From positions 26,829,863 through 26,893,862 of the forward strand of contig NC_049984.1 of NCBI RefSeq assembly GCF_000003815.2: a DNA stretch of 64,000 nucleotides. Reading direction: 5' to 3'. The notes below the pieces were generated by a model, which worked only from the letters and a program-made list of their open reading frames with translations, did not search any database and was not told the origin of the DNA. The position numbers and the translations under genes are program-made. Origin of the DNA: Branchiostoma floridae. Taxonomy: Eukaryota; Chordata; Leptocardii; Amphioxiformes; Branchiostomatidae. Positions 10,175 to 21,527 of the stretch are shown here, one piece after another (positions within the stretch are counted from its first letter, which is position 1; the number at the start of each line of letters is the position of its first letter).

Positions 10175-10651
10175 TCAACTGTAGAACTCGATGTTATCTT
10201 GAGTTTCGTCGGCGAAAACACTCCGGCGAGTAGACGATCGACGTCCCAGTCGACAATCAAGCACAGCCGCCGAACGTTGGGGGGGTCGCTCGGTACCGCG
10301 ATATGACACCGTCTTACGGTTATTTCCAGGCAGGATACTTTCGAAAGTCGAATTGGCAAGTCTGTAGTATCCACACAATACAAGAGTACCTCTGGGTCGT
10401 TCTCTCAAATTTTCGACAGGTACATCAAAACGCTGAATAGACACACCGGAAAAGAGCTCAAAAATGTCCTCGTCGAAGCAAAGGAAGGGCACCCCCTGAA
10501 ACCGGAGGATGGCTTCATCCTCGTTGCCCCGAATGCTGCGGCTCAGTTTCCACATCGAAGACGGTATAACTGCAAAGCCAACATAACAACTAGAAAGGCC
10601 GACATTTGCTTGGGTGCAAATACAGCATATTTCAGCCATACCCATTCCCAC
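10175..10651 (-). CDS. Hypothetical protein, 158 codons
   Basis: An intact minus-strand frame with ATG at 10651. The N-terminus contains MAEICCICTQAN, a cysteine pattern that could start a zinc-binding domain but without the remaining ligands in view. The middle is mixed (FQGVPFLCFDEDIFELF) and the C-terminal third is Arg-rich. The frame is fully open and GC content is higher than in the flanks, which favours a first exon. No family recognised; a chance open frame cannot be excluded. Confidence 0.35.
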   Translation of the reverse strand: MGMGMAEICCICTQANVGLSSCYVGFAVIPSSMWKLSRSIRGNEDEAILRFQGVPFLCFDEDIFELFSGVSIQRFDVPVENLRERPRGTLVLCGYYRLANSTFESILPGNNRKTVSYRGTERPPQRSAAVLDCRLGRRSSTRRSVFADETQDNIEFYS

Positions 10652-10891
10652 GCAACATTGGACTGTTCCAAGTCACCCCTGCGCAAAAATGCAATATTTA
10701 ATGTAAGTTATCCCCAAAAGAGAACTAATATTGTGAATTGATTCCATGTCAAAACAGAGCTTGCCCAATATGCCCCGGGCCCATATGGAAGAATATAATC
10801 TTCCACAGGAGCGCCTATGCATAACTGATTGGTTTTTAGAATTGCGGCAGCTCCTATTTTTCCGAGAGTGAAAAAAAAACGCATCTTCCAT

Positions 10892-12060
10892 TCAGAAGAT
10901 TTTCGTCATGGAATTACATGACGCCATTCACAATTTTCCACTCCGATAACTAGGTCTAAGTACCGTCATAATCTCCCTGTGATGTGGGTGCATTTATTAT
11001 TGCAGTGAACTTTTTTTTAAAGCAAGTAGGGCATACGTTTTAATAATTGTCAGGTGCAGGTACTGTGTAGTAGGAGTGTTGTTGTTTTTTTCAAGCTAAA
11101 AACTTCAATCTTCTTCTTGTTTTGTATGAGCCATTACATAAACGGAGACGTCTCGAAATTTTACAAGAATTTTACCACCCTGTCGCTTCATTTCTTTTCT
11201 GAAAAATCCCAGGACGAACAAGTTAACTTGATTTGGCTTTATCTATATATTTCATTTTCCTTCGAATTCTTTGTTAAGTATATGCCCCTGCATACCACTG
11301 TTAAATTGTTTTACTTTGTATGCAATCAGCCATCGGACGTAATCTTGTCTGAGTGTTATGATTTCCTGCTCGTAGCGTGCGAGACCTGGAGGATAGGTGT
11401 TTCTACTTTGTTCGGGGGTTTCTTTTCGGAGGTCAGTGGTGATACTCTGGTATTGAGAGTGTTTTATTGGGCTCAAACTCTGGCAGTTTAAAGTTACTTA
11501 CAATTTGAATGTACAAAGTTTACGTCAAAAAAGAACAACAACAACACTAGAAGTACCTACATTTGTTCGGGGAAAATTACATGCATTCACGCCACTGTCA
11601 AACTTACGTATCAAAACTAAACGCAAGCCGTCCAATTTTCCCTGTCCAAATCTGCCGAAAATGATTGATAGTGCCATGCGGAATGTTGGTAAATTCATCG
11701 ACACTAACGTTCAATGCACGCGTACCGTCCGCTACCGCTCAAATGACCCTGTCTGAACTCCAAATCCTCGCAAACTACAATTTCAAACCCGGCAAAGGGG
11801 ACCATATGGCCACTGTAAGGCTGTAATATGCATCTGTTTGTGTATATACGGGATTGCAAGGCCCCGCTTATGAATATTAACTAGCATTCGCCTTTCTCGT
11901 CGCTGATTGGCTGGCGTCCATAAAGTAATTATCTCTCGCTCTCCCCAGACCGCTGGCACCTGGCACGTGTGGGCTCTGGGGTCACTGGAGTTCACGGCAG
12001 GAAGCCGAAAGAAAACCAATTTCCCCTCAGAAAAGCGCTGAATTAAGCATTTTAAAGTAG
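10892..12060. other. No supported gene
   Basis: Both strands have moderate open frames around 11050-11490 (145 codons on +, 74 on -) but neither has recognisable motifs or splice edges. 11800-12020 is GC-richer and contains CACGTG-type sequence, possibly regulatory. Confidence 0.3.
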
Positions 12061-12425
12061 TTTATGCCCAAAATTTTACTTGGATCATTTTACCAACTAT
12101 CTAATGCCTATCTACACCAAATTTAAGGTCATTCCATTGTAATTCAAGGGAACAGGGGGCCACAATATACCGTTTTGGTCAAAACATGACCTTTAAACTT
12201 CAATAAAATCATTTTAGAGGCAGATATGAAAAAAATGAGAAAACAGCACCTCGGTATTGACCCACTCTACCCTTGTGCCAAATTTCAGGTCGTTCGGTCA
12301 CGGAACGACGGAGATGAATCGCTTTGAAGATTTGACAGGAGAAAGAAAGAAAGAAAGAAAGAAAGAAACATTACGAATACAATATATTTCACCATACCAT
12401 ATATGGTATGGCTGAAATATAAATA
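12060..12425. repeat. Interspersed repeat with (GAAA)n tail and palindromic end
   Basis: The phrase caaatttaaggtcattccat recurs in altered form as caaatttcaggtcgttcggt about 160 bases later. It is followed by a GAAA microsatellite (about 12341-12368) and then a near-perfect palindrome centred on ataccatatatggtat (12388-12417). The order suits the 3' end of an interspersed element. Confidence 0.5.
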
Positions 12426-12759
12426 TCATCTTGAAAATGGAGGTACATTCTTCAGTTGGTGGTGTTTGCTTGTCTTGGGATCGTATTTTGTGCGCTTGAA
12501 AGACCTGCTCATATCACAACACAAAGCCCTCTGATTGCTTACCTCTGACTTCCGGAGACGTCGTCTGGAGACGCTCGATGTGCTGGCTACTCCAGTGATC
12601 TGATATTTATTAATCTCTTTGCAAACTAGAAAGTTTGTCTAAACTCCGTATGTAAGACAGCGGGACAACGATCGTGTTCAGAGGAAACTTTCCGGCGTCA
12701 CAGTATTAGTAAGCTTCTCCTGCTCACTTCTCATGCCTTCCATCTTTCCTTCTACTTAC

Positions 12760-13013
12760 TCTGGCGTCTTCCACAGGCCTCCAATCTGAAATACTTTGTC
12801 AAGGTTACTATCATCTCCCTTGCCCATGTCTTTTTTTATTGTTCCTTTCAGCAAGGTCTGCAGACGTTGCTCCCTGATTTTTTTTCTTTTTTTTGTCTTT
12901 AAACTGTACACTGGCTGCATGTTGATTGTTAAACCACATGTTCTTTGGACATGCAGTTTTCTTTTCGTGCCCCGGCAGGCTGAAGTGCACTTGTTGGCAA
13001 AGATCCTGCGCAT
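12760..13013 (-). CDS. Exon-like block, Lys/Arg-rich
   Basis: An acceptor (cttacacag) stands directly before ATGCGCAGG at 13013 and a donor (CCAGA|GTAAGT) directly after 12760. The 254 bases between are open in the frame starting MRRIFANKCTSACRG. A second frame of the same strand is also open for most of the exon and reads more like protein (HFSLPGHEKKTACPKN, WFNNQHAASVQFKD), so the true frame is uncertain. It lies downstream of other minus-strand blocks at 13143-13893 and may belong to the same decayed transposon gene. Confidence 0.4.
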
Positions 13014-13142
13014 CTGTGTAAGTCAGGGTACATCAGTCCACTCAGTCTTACTTCCCATCTTCAGCACAAAAGCTCTTAATACGTACATTGAAACATTATT
13101 TCTTCGTATGTAAATCATTATTTCACATTTTGCAACCTATCC

Positions 13143-13337
13143 AAGTACTTTTGACAATGCTTCGTTTATTGGATGAGTGATTGAGAGACTGTTACCCGTG
13201 TTTCCAACCGGGTCCTGGGTCCTGGTTGTGTTAGTAGACCCATCTACAGAGACCAAGTTCTCAGTGGTGGAACTGGCATTGGCGGCGACACTGGCATCAT
13301 TACTGTTCTGCGGTGGCCCGTCCTGGCCATGATCGTC
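13143..13337 (-). pseudogene. Open Asn/Ser/Thr-rich stretch
   Basis: The minus strand is open for about 65 codons (GPPQNSNDASVAAN, ENLVSVDGSTNTTR) to a TAG at about 13143. It has no start codon of its own and no clear motif, and is probably part of the same gene as the neighbouring minus-strand blocks. Confidence 0.3.
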
Positions 13338-13626
13338 TGCTCATCATACCCCACAGCCCACATGTGAGTGGCGCACGTTTCTTTGCCACTATGATTTGTT
13401 ATGCGTTGCCCTTCCATGGATTGATCCTCAATTCAAAATGTATAATTATAATCTTAGATAAGCCATAGGAGTGCATTAAAATAGCCTTAAATGAAGCATG
13501 CATTTGAAATTTTCTAAATATAGAGGTATGAAACGAAAGGTTCAATTTATAACCTTGTCAATCTCAAACTTGATTCATAGCAAAAATGAATGCCAATTTT
13601 TTTCATGTGCAGTGAAAATTTATGAC

Positions 13627-13893
13627 TCAGAATTTGTCAACAATAGAACAAACATTTATTACATCAAATACTTGGAGTGGAGTGGTCTTGGCAGACATTG
13701 TATCCACAGAAAGTACAGCACTATCGGATCTTACGATCAGCCTCCCTCGAGTAGCCGTGGTATAGATAGTATGGCAAATATGGTGGTGGACTCTTTTCCT
13801 GGCGTCAGCTTTGTTCTGTTTCCAGTAGTCAAGACAGAGCCAATCGTCTTCCACCCACTCAGCAGCCTGATTGCTGATCCACATCGATTGCAT
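13627..13893 (-). pseudogene. Fragment related to the PHD-finger transposon gene at 47.7-49.3 kb
   Basis: The minus-strand frame carries KQNKADARKRVHHHICHTIY; a frame of 48530-48640 carries KQNKSDARKIVQHHICHII. The DNA of the two places also matches (for example atggcaaatatg then gttctgttt on the plus strand). Conservation of the peptide between diverged copies suggests a real protein segment. The function of this segment is unknown to me. Confidence 0.5.
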
Positions 13894-13979
13894 AATTTTC
13901 CATGCGTAAGAAGGCTTATAACAGACCCACTAAGGGAAAAAGAAAGTATTTAAATACTTTCATATATTTAATAAGGTGC

Positions 13980-15700
13980 TACACATGTATAAAGCAATAG
14001 AAATTTTGTCAACATTTAAACCAGCCTTCAGTATGCTAATTTCATATCTTATACAGCTGTGAGTCACCAATATAATGTATTGTTAATTATGTCAGTGACA
14101 TGGGCCACATGATTATGTAAGATTGTAAAAGCGTTAATGAATGAATGAATGAAGACCTTTAATGGTCATCAATAAACACTAATATGGGTCATTAAGCCCA
14201 GCCGGCTAGAGAGCTTGTGTAAACACAGGTTACTAATTATCTACCTCGACTTAAGCGCGTTCATTACACCCTTTGTTATTAAAAACTGTTGTTTTACCAA
14301 CCCTGCTGACCCAGGATTTATCCTCCCATCCCCTTCCCATGTAGCTTGTATAATGATTGTTCAGCGAGTGAAACCAAACCTTTGGCCGATCACGTCAGTT
14401 TGCTACTGTCATTGATCTTGGAAGCTGTGTAATGTGGTTTATGCATGTCGCCAAATTCGGTAACAAACATTACCACCACGATTACGCTGGTTACCACGGT
14501 TATATTATCAACGTTAAGGCTAGAAATGGCCGTTTTTGTGACACTTAACAGTTTTTCTGGCTTCCTAAAGTAACAAGAAAAGGTCATTGACTGCCATTAC
14601 AGTATTTTATATACATCATTGTATTCCATCTTCCTTCACAAAATGTTGTACAGAAATGACTGTAACAAACTTTACGATTGTTGAATGCTTTCTAAGCTTT
14701 TAATAATGGTTTATTCAGAAGTCACAGTTGCCACATTGCAGCCAATGGCTGAATTGCGTGGGAAACTTTCCAATTCATATAACATTACACAAGTTAAAAA
14801 TGTCAGGAGCTCTAAATACACTGGGGAAATACACTGGTCTCAATACACTGGTTACAATCAACAACGTTTACATGAAACAAGACCATTACAGGCCATACAG
14901 TTTCGGGGCGGGGCATTTCCTGGTGTAAAAATGCTGCCTGCTTTTTACATGTCCCTAAGGATGTCTACTTATATCTCAATGATGTAGCCAAAAATGTTAA
15001 TCATTTGAAGAAAAATAGGTTAAGTTTACTGTTGTAACAAACGTTACCGGTTATCTGCCCTGTAATACATAACCAATGGGTAAGAAAATAATAACTTACC
15101 ATTTTTTGGCTATGGTTAAAAAAGGGATTTTCCTAAACAAACAGGTTGGTTTCACTGAAAAATAAGCAGATTTATTTTTCGAAAAAAAATTGTCATTTTT
15201 TACATTTCAATGAGAACGAGTGGAGAGTGTTAAGTATTTCCTGATAGATATCTGATTATGAATGCATTTAGCCCTTGTTGGGCATAGATATCATTGTGCA
15301 ATAAAGATTATTGTCATTAAATGCAGATGGATTTAGTGCATTTTACAAGCACACATTGCGTAATTCACCACAAGTGGAATTCTGAAAAAAGTAGGCTGAT
15401 TATGAATTTATTGATACACAATCTAAATAATATTGGAAAGTAACAGCTTCTTCTCGAGTTTACCATCCCTTTAATCGATGGCATGACAACAAGACTGCTA
15501 ATTTAACCATAATGGAGAAAAATCAGATGATATTTGATATGTGGCTTATGTATACTTACAGCCATCAGATGTTGCATCAGCTTGATTGGTTGGTAGACCT
15601 GATAATGATAGAATTAAAAAATATTGTGAATGAAGTCATTCTATTATAATCTTTGTGGGAAATATCCTGTACTTGCTAACAAATGTACCCAACTCTAGTA
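13980..15700. other. No gene seen; TGAA microsatellite
   Basis: A short (AATG)n run at 14137-14155 could be the tail of a LINE-type insertion. A loosely similar block of about 115 bases occurs at 14228-14345 and 34843-34960. Otherwise AT-rich without supported coding. Confidence 0.35.
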
Positions 15701-15715
15701 CTTAATATTACTTAC

Positions 15716-15930
15716 ATCTCATTATGTCATCCTGTTGTTCTGTTGTGAAACTGTCCCAATTGAAAGCGGTGAAGCGCTTTTTGATCTTCTTTCCAATTCC
15801 AGACCTCGGTTTCACTTTGCGTGATGTGGATGTTGACAGGCCTTGGTCGCTGGCTTTCAGGTGCTCCCGGATAGTGGCATCAGAGACATCAGGCACGGCA
15901 ACAGCAAGGGCCTCATTTGTCACCAGTAAG
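15716..15930 (-). CDS. Clean internal exon-like block
   Basis: The minus strand has an acceptor (ggtgtaacag) before CTTACTGG at 15930 and a donor (ATGAGAT|GTAAGT) after 15716. All 215 bases are open in one frame containing EALAVAVPDVSDATIREHLK, then a basic part (GIGKKIKKRF) and FTTEQQDDIM. The composition is coding-like, with no stops or shifts. I do not recognise a family. A helical, Lys-rich DNA- or RNA-contacting segment is conceivable, but that is a guess. Confidence 0.5.
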
Positions 15931-16172
15931 CTGTTACACCCAAGGTTTGCCCCAGCTTTTGGTGAGTTGTTTTCCCTCGTTTGACTGTAAACTGCAGTTC
16001 CTTTAAGGTAATAAGGAAGGGCATCAAATGAGTACCACAGAGATTGTTATACTACCACTAGGTTATACCACTACCACATAACAAGCCGACGGAAGTACGT
16101 TTCGAACGCTTTCGTCCTCCCGCAACCATTCCTCTGCCTCGTCGACCTGAACAAACGTATTCACTTTGTAAT

Positions 16173-16309
16173 NNNNNNNNNNNNNNNNNNNNNNNNNNNN
16201 NNNNNNNNNNNNNNNNNNNNNNNNNNNNNNNNNNNNNNNNNNNNNNNNNNNNNNNNNNNNNNNNNNNNNNNNNNNNNNNNNNNNNNNNNNNNNNNNNNNN
16301 NNNNNNNNN
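16173..16309. other. Assembly gap (137 N)
   Basis: Run of N. The 30 bases at 16081-16110 just before it resemble 28165-28194 (acaagccgacgg.agtacgtttcg.acg), so a repeat family borders the gap. Confidence 1.
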
Positions 16310-16759
16310 ATAGGCCAAGCACTAGATCTAAATCTTATGGACATGATACATGACCAGTAATTGAAGATTTTACAATATTACCACCAGGTAAACATTTATT
16401 ACACCAGAAAGTTTCCAGGTCAGTTAATTAGCCAAGGTGGGCAAAACCTGTCTTAACAATACTGAGTGTATGCAGTTAATGTTTGAGATTAGCCTTAGAA
16501 ATTGATAATACGATTGATTAAAATCCTCGTCTTGAAGAATAAAATGAAACAACCCTTTTAAAACTTATGCTATGATTACTATTTTGTGGAAGTAATTAAA
16601 AATTTCCATAATACACAAGGTTTGCTTTTGGAAAACTTTGCAATGACCAGGTTTGGTGCATTTTCAATACAATTCAAGAAACAAAATCAAGAATATTGTA
16701 CATTTCCTGGTGTACAGAACTATCGGTATTTTCAAACTAAAACTTACCTCGCGTGGGAA

Positions 16760-16981
16760 CAAGGGAAGGGGCCCACCCTTCCTGTCATGACTGTTAAACA
16801 GCAGGGATGCTGCTGGCCATCTTGTCAAGGATAAATTTGAATGCGTTGAGTTGATCACCTGATTCTCCAATTGGTACCTCTGGTACCCCAAGTGTCTCTG
16901 GTACCCCAAGTGTCTCAGTTCGTCATTTAGCCGTACAAGCTTGGAACCCAACAACCTTCTTACCATCTCTACTTGTGCCAT
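16760..16981 (-). pseudogene. Exon-like block with an 18-bp internal duplication
   Basis: ATG at 16981 (MAQVEMVRRLLGSKLVRLND) leads to a tandem duplication of 18 bases that encodes HLGYQR twice. After it a second frame looks better coding (VPIGESGDQLNAFKFILD, KMASSIPAV, stop). A donor (CGCGAG|GTAAGTT) lies at the lower edge. Either frame may be used. Amphipathic heptad-like content suggests a coiled coil. Unrecognised. Confidence 0.35.
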
Positions 16982-17154
16982 CGCAGTGTTGCTATACTAG
17001 CTTCATCAGGTGTTTGGTGGCTTGTATGGTAGCCACAAGGTTCGCTTCTTGTCGTATGAGCTGGGGAAATGTCTCCCCAGGAAATCACCATCAGCCAGAA
17101 CAATTTTGAATCATTGCAACGGATTCTATTTTATCACGTACTAATTCCCAGTTG

Positions 17155-17414
17155 TCAATGGCTGAAATTGTAGCGTTCACGGGAACGCTGGCGCTTCAAC
17201 TCGTTGTTGGTCGCAGCAAACGGGGTGTCTTCTTCTTTCTCCTCCCTACCCGAGGGCACATCCTCCATCTGCTCACCCGCCTCGACGTGCTCAGCTTCGG
17301 ACCTCAACAACGCCTCCACCGACTCTTCCACTTCCATATCGGTGGCGACGAGCTACCCGCAGCCTGGGGGAGAGGGATGTTAATATCGATGAGACTGTCC
17401 CCCATCTCGGCCAT
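17155..17414 (-). pseudogene. Acidic N-terminal coding-like block, frameshifted
   Basis: Minus-strand ATG at 17414 gives MAEMGDSLIDINIPLPQ and then hits a stop after a frame change. The adjacent frame continues MEVEESVEALLRSEAEH ... EEKEEDTPF and ends ERYNFSH with a stop at 17155. One frameshift near 17340 would make a single Glu-rich protein of about 85 residues. It lies upstream of the 16760-16981 block and may share a transcript with it. Confidence 0.35.
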
Positions 17415-18160
17415 CAGGTGCTACCAGGCCATTTCGCTTGGAACGTCACCTACGAATTTGAACCAAACTAGACTTTAAGAGGTTCTGTCGGCTTTCCCCC
17501 GACTCTTTGTCCCAGTTGACCTAAGATGAAGATGGATAGATAATAGACTGCGACTCATGTTGACTATTGTTATGACAAATATGATATGTATTTACCTCCG
17601 TATAGATATATACTATTGTGATTATGTTCTGAATTAGTCATGTAACAAGTAGCTGCATGTACATATACATGGATACTGAAAGTGTATACTGTATTGAATA
17701 TGTTATGTCTAGCAATATGCCAATTTTATACCAGTATATCCCAGGAAACAAGGATCTCCTCCTCTTTGATGACAGAGCAGACTGTGTGTTTTTTTAGAAC
17801 ATAAACATACTTTAATGACAAATGTGTTGTTCTGTGTATATACTAACGTTAATGACCTACCCACAGTAGTAAAACGCTGATATTGTGCTGTACTCTAATG
17901 TCCCAAATAAACACACTTTATTCTTAAGGTGTGCTCTGCTCACTGGAGCCTAAATGTTGTTTTCTGATCAGCGTGCTTTAGTTGATGATGTAAACAGAGT
18001 AAGTCTACAGTATGCAGAATGCTACAGGAACTTCAGTGGTCCACTCTACACGAGAGGCGAACAAGCTCTAGACTGATTGTGTTCTGTAAGTTCTGCAATT
18101 TTACAATCTACGCACTGTTTTCTGTAACTCTTTGGTTGTTCCCTGTGTGTCTTTTACTGG
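17415..18160. other. No gene seen
   Basis: AT-rich, no credible frame or splice-bounded block on either strand. Confidence 0.4.
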
Positions 18161-18163
18161 TAC

Positions 18164-18328
18164 CGTTTTTTTGCAGGTTTTGTAGAGATGACTTTCACCT
18201 TGATATTAATGACCTGACCAGGTGTGAGATGATCAATGTCTTTCAGGGTGTGAAGGGCACTTCAACTCTTTTTGATGGAAAGGGAAGTTGTTCTTTGTCA
18301 ATGATGGTTGCCTTATTGATGACTTTGT
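18164..18328 (-). pseudogene. OB-fold-like exon with a frameshift
   Basis: The minus strand has a strong acceptor (ttttttcacaaacag) before ACAAAGTC at 18328. One frame gives NKATIIDKEQLPFPSKR. After a shift by one the next frame gives TLKDIDHLTPGQVINIKVKV and ISTKPAKKR, then a weak donor at GTACCAG. The pattern xLxxIxxLxPGQxxNIKxKVxS resembles the first strands of replication-protein-A type OB folds found in some transposon and host single-strand-binding proteins. Frameshifted, so probably a pseudo-exon. Confidence 0.4.
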
Positions 18329-18540
18329 CTGTTTGTGAAAAAACTACCTTGCGAGTAGCGTGTTATCTTACAGCTGAGGACTGCAGCAGTCACTACTGAA
18401 AGAAAAAGAAAGAAAATGTTAGACATCTGATGCCAACTGAATATATTCAATATTTCAAAATTGGCCTGAATTGATTGGAGCAAGGAGGTTAAAAATACAG
18501 AGGGGGAAGCTACTTGATTAGAGGTGCAAATTTCCACAAT

Positions 18541-19386
18541 GATACACTATCATGCTGATTAATGTGTGTTGCTTACTTCCAAACAGGCTAATCTGGTGAA
18601 ATGAAACGGAGTCAAACTTGCGTCACAAACCCTGATCCCAACTGTAACACAAATGTTTTGCAATCTATCTCAAAGCATACCTACCCCCGGTACTTCTTGG
18701 CAGGCAGTGTCATTTTTTTTTAAAAATCCACCCTATGTTATGATTAATATTTTTCTAAAAAGTAATACTAGCTACATCCAGCGCTCATGTTCTTGATCTA
18801 CAGCCCTGAGGCTAAAAATAAATAAAAAATGAGAACTATATGTCAACACAATTTGTATAAATTCCTCTACTATATTGGAATAAAAGGACATTAAAGAGTG
18901 CGGCCTCACTGACTGGACCCGCTGGACAGAGCCGCTTGGAGGCGCTGTGTGAGGACTGGCCGACTGCTGCCAACCCCTGCGTCAGGGAACCCCGCAGACT
19001 GGATACTACTACAACTACTACTACATATACACATCTATATTATATATAACCAGCATAGCAGTATAACTTACAATTCCTTAAATATAAATAGATGCTTTCA
19101 GCAGTTCAGTAGTGGTTTGATAAATTACTGTACACATGGGGAAAAGAAGTTGCAACCTGTCTGAATGGATCTACTTTACTAAACTAAAGGAAGAAAGGAA
19201 TGATCCAGAAGGGATCTGGGAGAACTTAAGTGCATGAAGAAACAACAATACGCCCCCCCTCCCCCAGTAATTTGTTTACAAAACACAGAGGTCATTCCCC
19301 TGGTCAGCGAGAGACTGTGTAAACAACAGGCTAAAATAATTTATGACGCAAGTTTCGCCAATTATATACCCAGACTGAGAGCATTT
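18541..19386. other. No supported gene; possible LINE tail at about 18900-19030
   Basis: 18930-19005 has a plus-strand frame (RLEALCEDWPTAANPC) followed by an ACT-rich simple stretch, which may be the last codons and tail of a LINE. Weak evidence only. Confidence 0.25.
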
Positions 19387-19553
19387 GTACCGGCCCGCGC
19401 GCGCCCCGAGCTTTCCCCGGTCTTACCCTCCCGTTGGCCTCGACAAACTACCCCGCCCCACTTCGCTAGTCCGGCTAGCGGAGAGAGAGGCAGGGTAGAT
19501 TTTCGGGCCAGCGGGAGGGTAGGCCCGGGGAAAGCTCGGAGCGCGGGTCGGTA
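19387..19553. mobile_element. Fold-back element (GC-rich inverted repeat)
   Basis: The first ~50 bases (gtaccggcccgcg ... cgagctttccccgg ... taccctcccg) reappear inverted in the last ~48 bases (cgggagggta ... ccggggaaagctcgg ... cgcgggtcggtac), with small gaps. The 14-base core cgagctttccccgg is nearly perfect in both arms. The whole unit is about 167 bp, much more GC-rich than the flanks, and begins and ends with gtac. A MITE or fold-back element, or a GC-rich promoter palindrome. Confidence 0.6.
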
Positions 19554-19669
19554 CAACTGCTCTGGATGCCAGGGTTTATATGCACTGACTATGATTTGTA
19601 CGGTAACTCGAACGAAGGAGGTTCGTACGAGTTATTTTTGTAATACCACCGATGTCCAGGGTACATAAT

Positions 19670-21019
19670 TCTCGATCTACATTTACCTGAAGACACATAC
19701 AGATGGACTAGTGTTACCTATACGCAACTATAAGGCACGTAAGATTAAATATTTATGTCCTACCTCACAGCGTTAGTTCCAAAATGGTGGACTAAACTGG
19801 AGTGAATGGCATTCTGTTGCCTTCTGTAGTGGTCACCAAACGCGAATAACCAATTAAAATAGCGCCAAATGAAATAGATAAGCTTAAAATCCCTTAATAT
19901 CATTGAATAGAAATAATAGCCTAAGATTAGATTACATTATGAAATATATTAGAAATCTACCTATGCAAGTCTAATGTGTCTTCAGCTTTTTCCATTAGAA
20001 AATTCACATTTCCGTAGCGGCTACATGCGGTTGCATATGTCTCGTACAAATCAGGCTGAACAACAAACGTGAAGGTCTTGCCATATAAGGCAATGGTTGA
20101 ACAACAAACATGGAAGGTCTTCATGCTGTGCGACACAGTGTTGAACCAAGTGTTGAACCAAGTACCATTGAGGCATTCATGCATGCATCGATGCATTGAA
20201 GCAACATTGAAGCACTGAAGGTAAAACTCAACACATGGCGTTTCGTCGCCAGAGAAACGCAAAAAAAACACTTCTTCCACATGAATGTAGTAACGAAGTA
20301 ACCCATCTTAGCAGATTCACCTGACCCCCTTGTCATGCAAATAGCTGCTTCCTATGTAAGTATTTGCATTATCCGTTACATTTTATGACTGACGTCCTCT
20401 CACTGAAGGCGAAAGAAAAGGTTGATGAAACCTTTTCCTTGGCACTGTCTAAGCTCATACCCGACCTCTCCTGTAAACAAATATGTTGCGGCTACCTAAA
20501 CTGTCATCTGTCATGAAAACTGATATACCCTACGCTTAATGCTGACGACTAAGCAGTATGTTTACCCTCGCTTGATCAATGTGCCGTGACCATTAGTCGT
20601 AAGTTGTTTGTAAACACGGAGGCAAAAATTAAATTTTCCCCTTCTTATTTTCATAAACAAACGCTACTCCCACGACCTGTTCCAGTGTTTACCCCCCAAG
20701 CACTGAAACCGTAGATAATGATTACAAAAATTCTCGCGACCATCCTCATTGTCGTCTCAATTGCATATCTATCTCCCCATCGAAGTATGTAAAACATGTA
20801 AAGAAATGTAACTGTTACGGTCAGGCTAGATTGCCCAGTTACTGCCCCTAACAAACCTCCCCCCTAATGCCAGGCACGACTCAAGAGAAACGATGCCAGT
20901 TAGAAGTTTTATTCTTGTCTCTTTGAAAAACAAAAACTGATCTTGCCCATTCAATAGCCATAAGCTCTTATATTGATCCTTACAGAATTGACACATCAGG
21001 TTGAGAAAACGTGACTCTT
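19670..21019. other. No supported gene
   Basis: Moderate open frames on the minus strand (20121-20336, 19957-20280) contain short Met/His-rich tandem codons (ATGCATGC-type repeats at about 20165-20200) and no recognisable domain. Confidence 0.35.
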
Positions 21020-21490
21020 AGACACGCAGGTCCATGCGCACTACAAACGTTTACGACTCAATTTACTCAATTATCGGCTGAGAAGCTACGATCACAGAAA
21101 ACAACAAAAGAATCATAGCGCGCTACGGGTGTCAAACACTGGGGCAGGATCTGAATATGGCATCACATCACCCTGACACTTCAGTCCTTATGCACAAACT
21201 TCTATCCTTCTAGGTTACATTTGCCTTCTTCTGATCCTATGTATATAGCTATCGTCTGATATCGCTCACTAGATAATTGTCTCGTCAAAATAACAAACGG
21301 AACGGGCACGCAGGCCCATGCGCACTACACACGCTTATGGCTCAACTATACTCAATTATCGGCTGAGAATCAAACTAGAAACGAAAACAACAAAAACGAA
21401 TTATAGTGCGCTACAGCTGTCCAACACCGGGACAAGAGCCCTGACACTTAAATCGTTATATACGCACATCTGTATTTCCCTCGGTTACTG
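21020..21490. repeat. Two diverged tandem copies of a ~190-bp unit
   Basis: acgcagg.ccatgcgcacta appears at 21023 and 21308. Both copies continue with ctcaatta.cggctgagaa, cagaaaacaaca / gaaaacaacaa, tag.gcgctac, and ccctgacact, about 285 bases apart. They lie immediately downstream of the zinc-knuckle gene at 21528-22002, so they may be its terminal or subterminal repeats. Confidence 0.6.
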
Positions 21491-21527
21491 GCTTCCCAAC
21501 TTCACGAGAAGATTTTTTTTATCTTCC

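Noticed and set aside
11054-11491. 145-codon plus-strand frame
   Set aside because: Phe/Leu/Tyr-rich as expected from AT-rich non-coding DNA, no signal peptide plus domain pattern and no splice sites that would support a gene.
16058-16344. Open frames across 16173-16309
   Set aside because: Same reason: most residues come from N.
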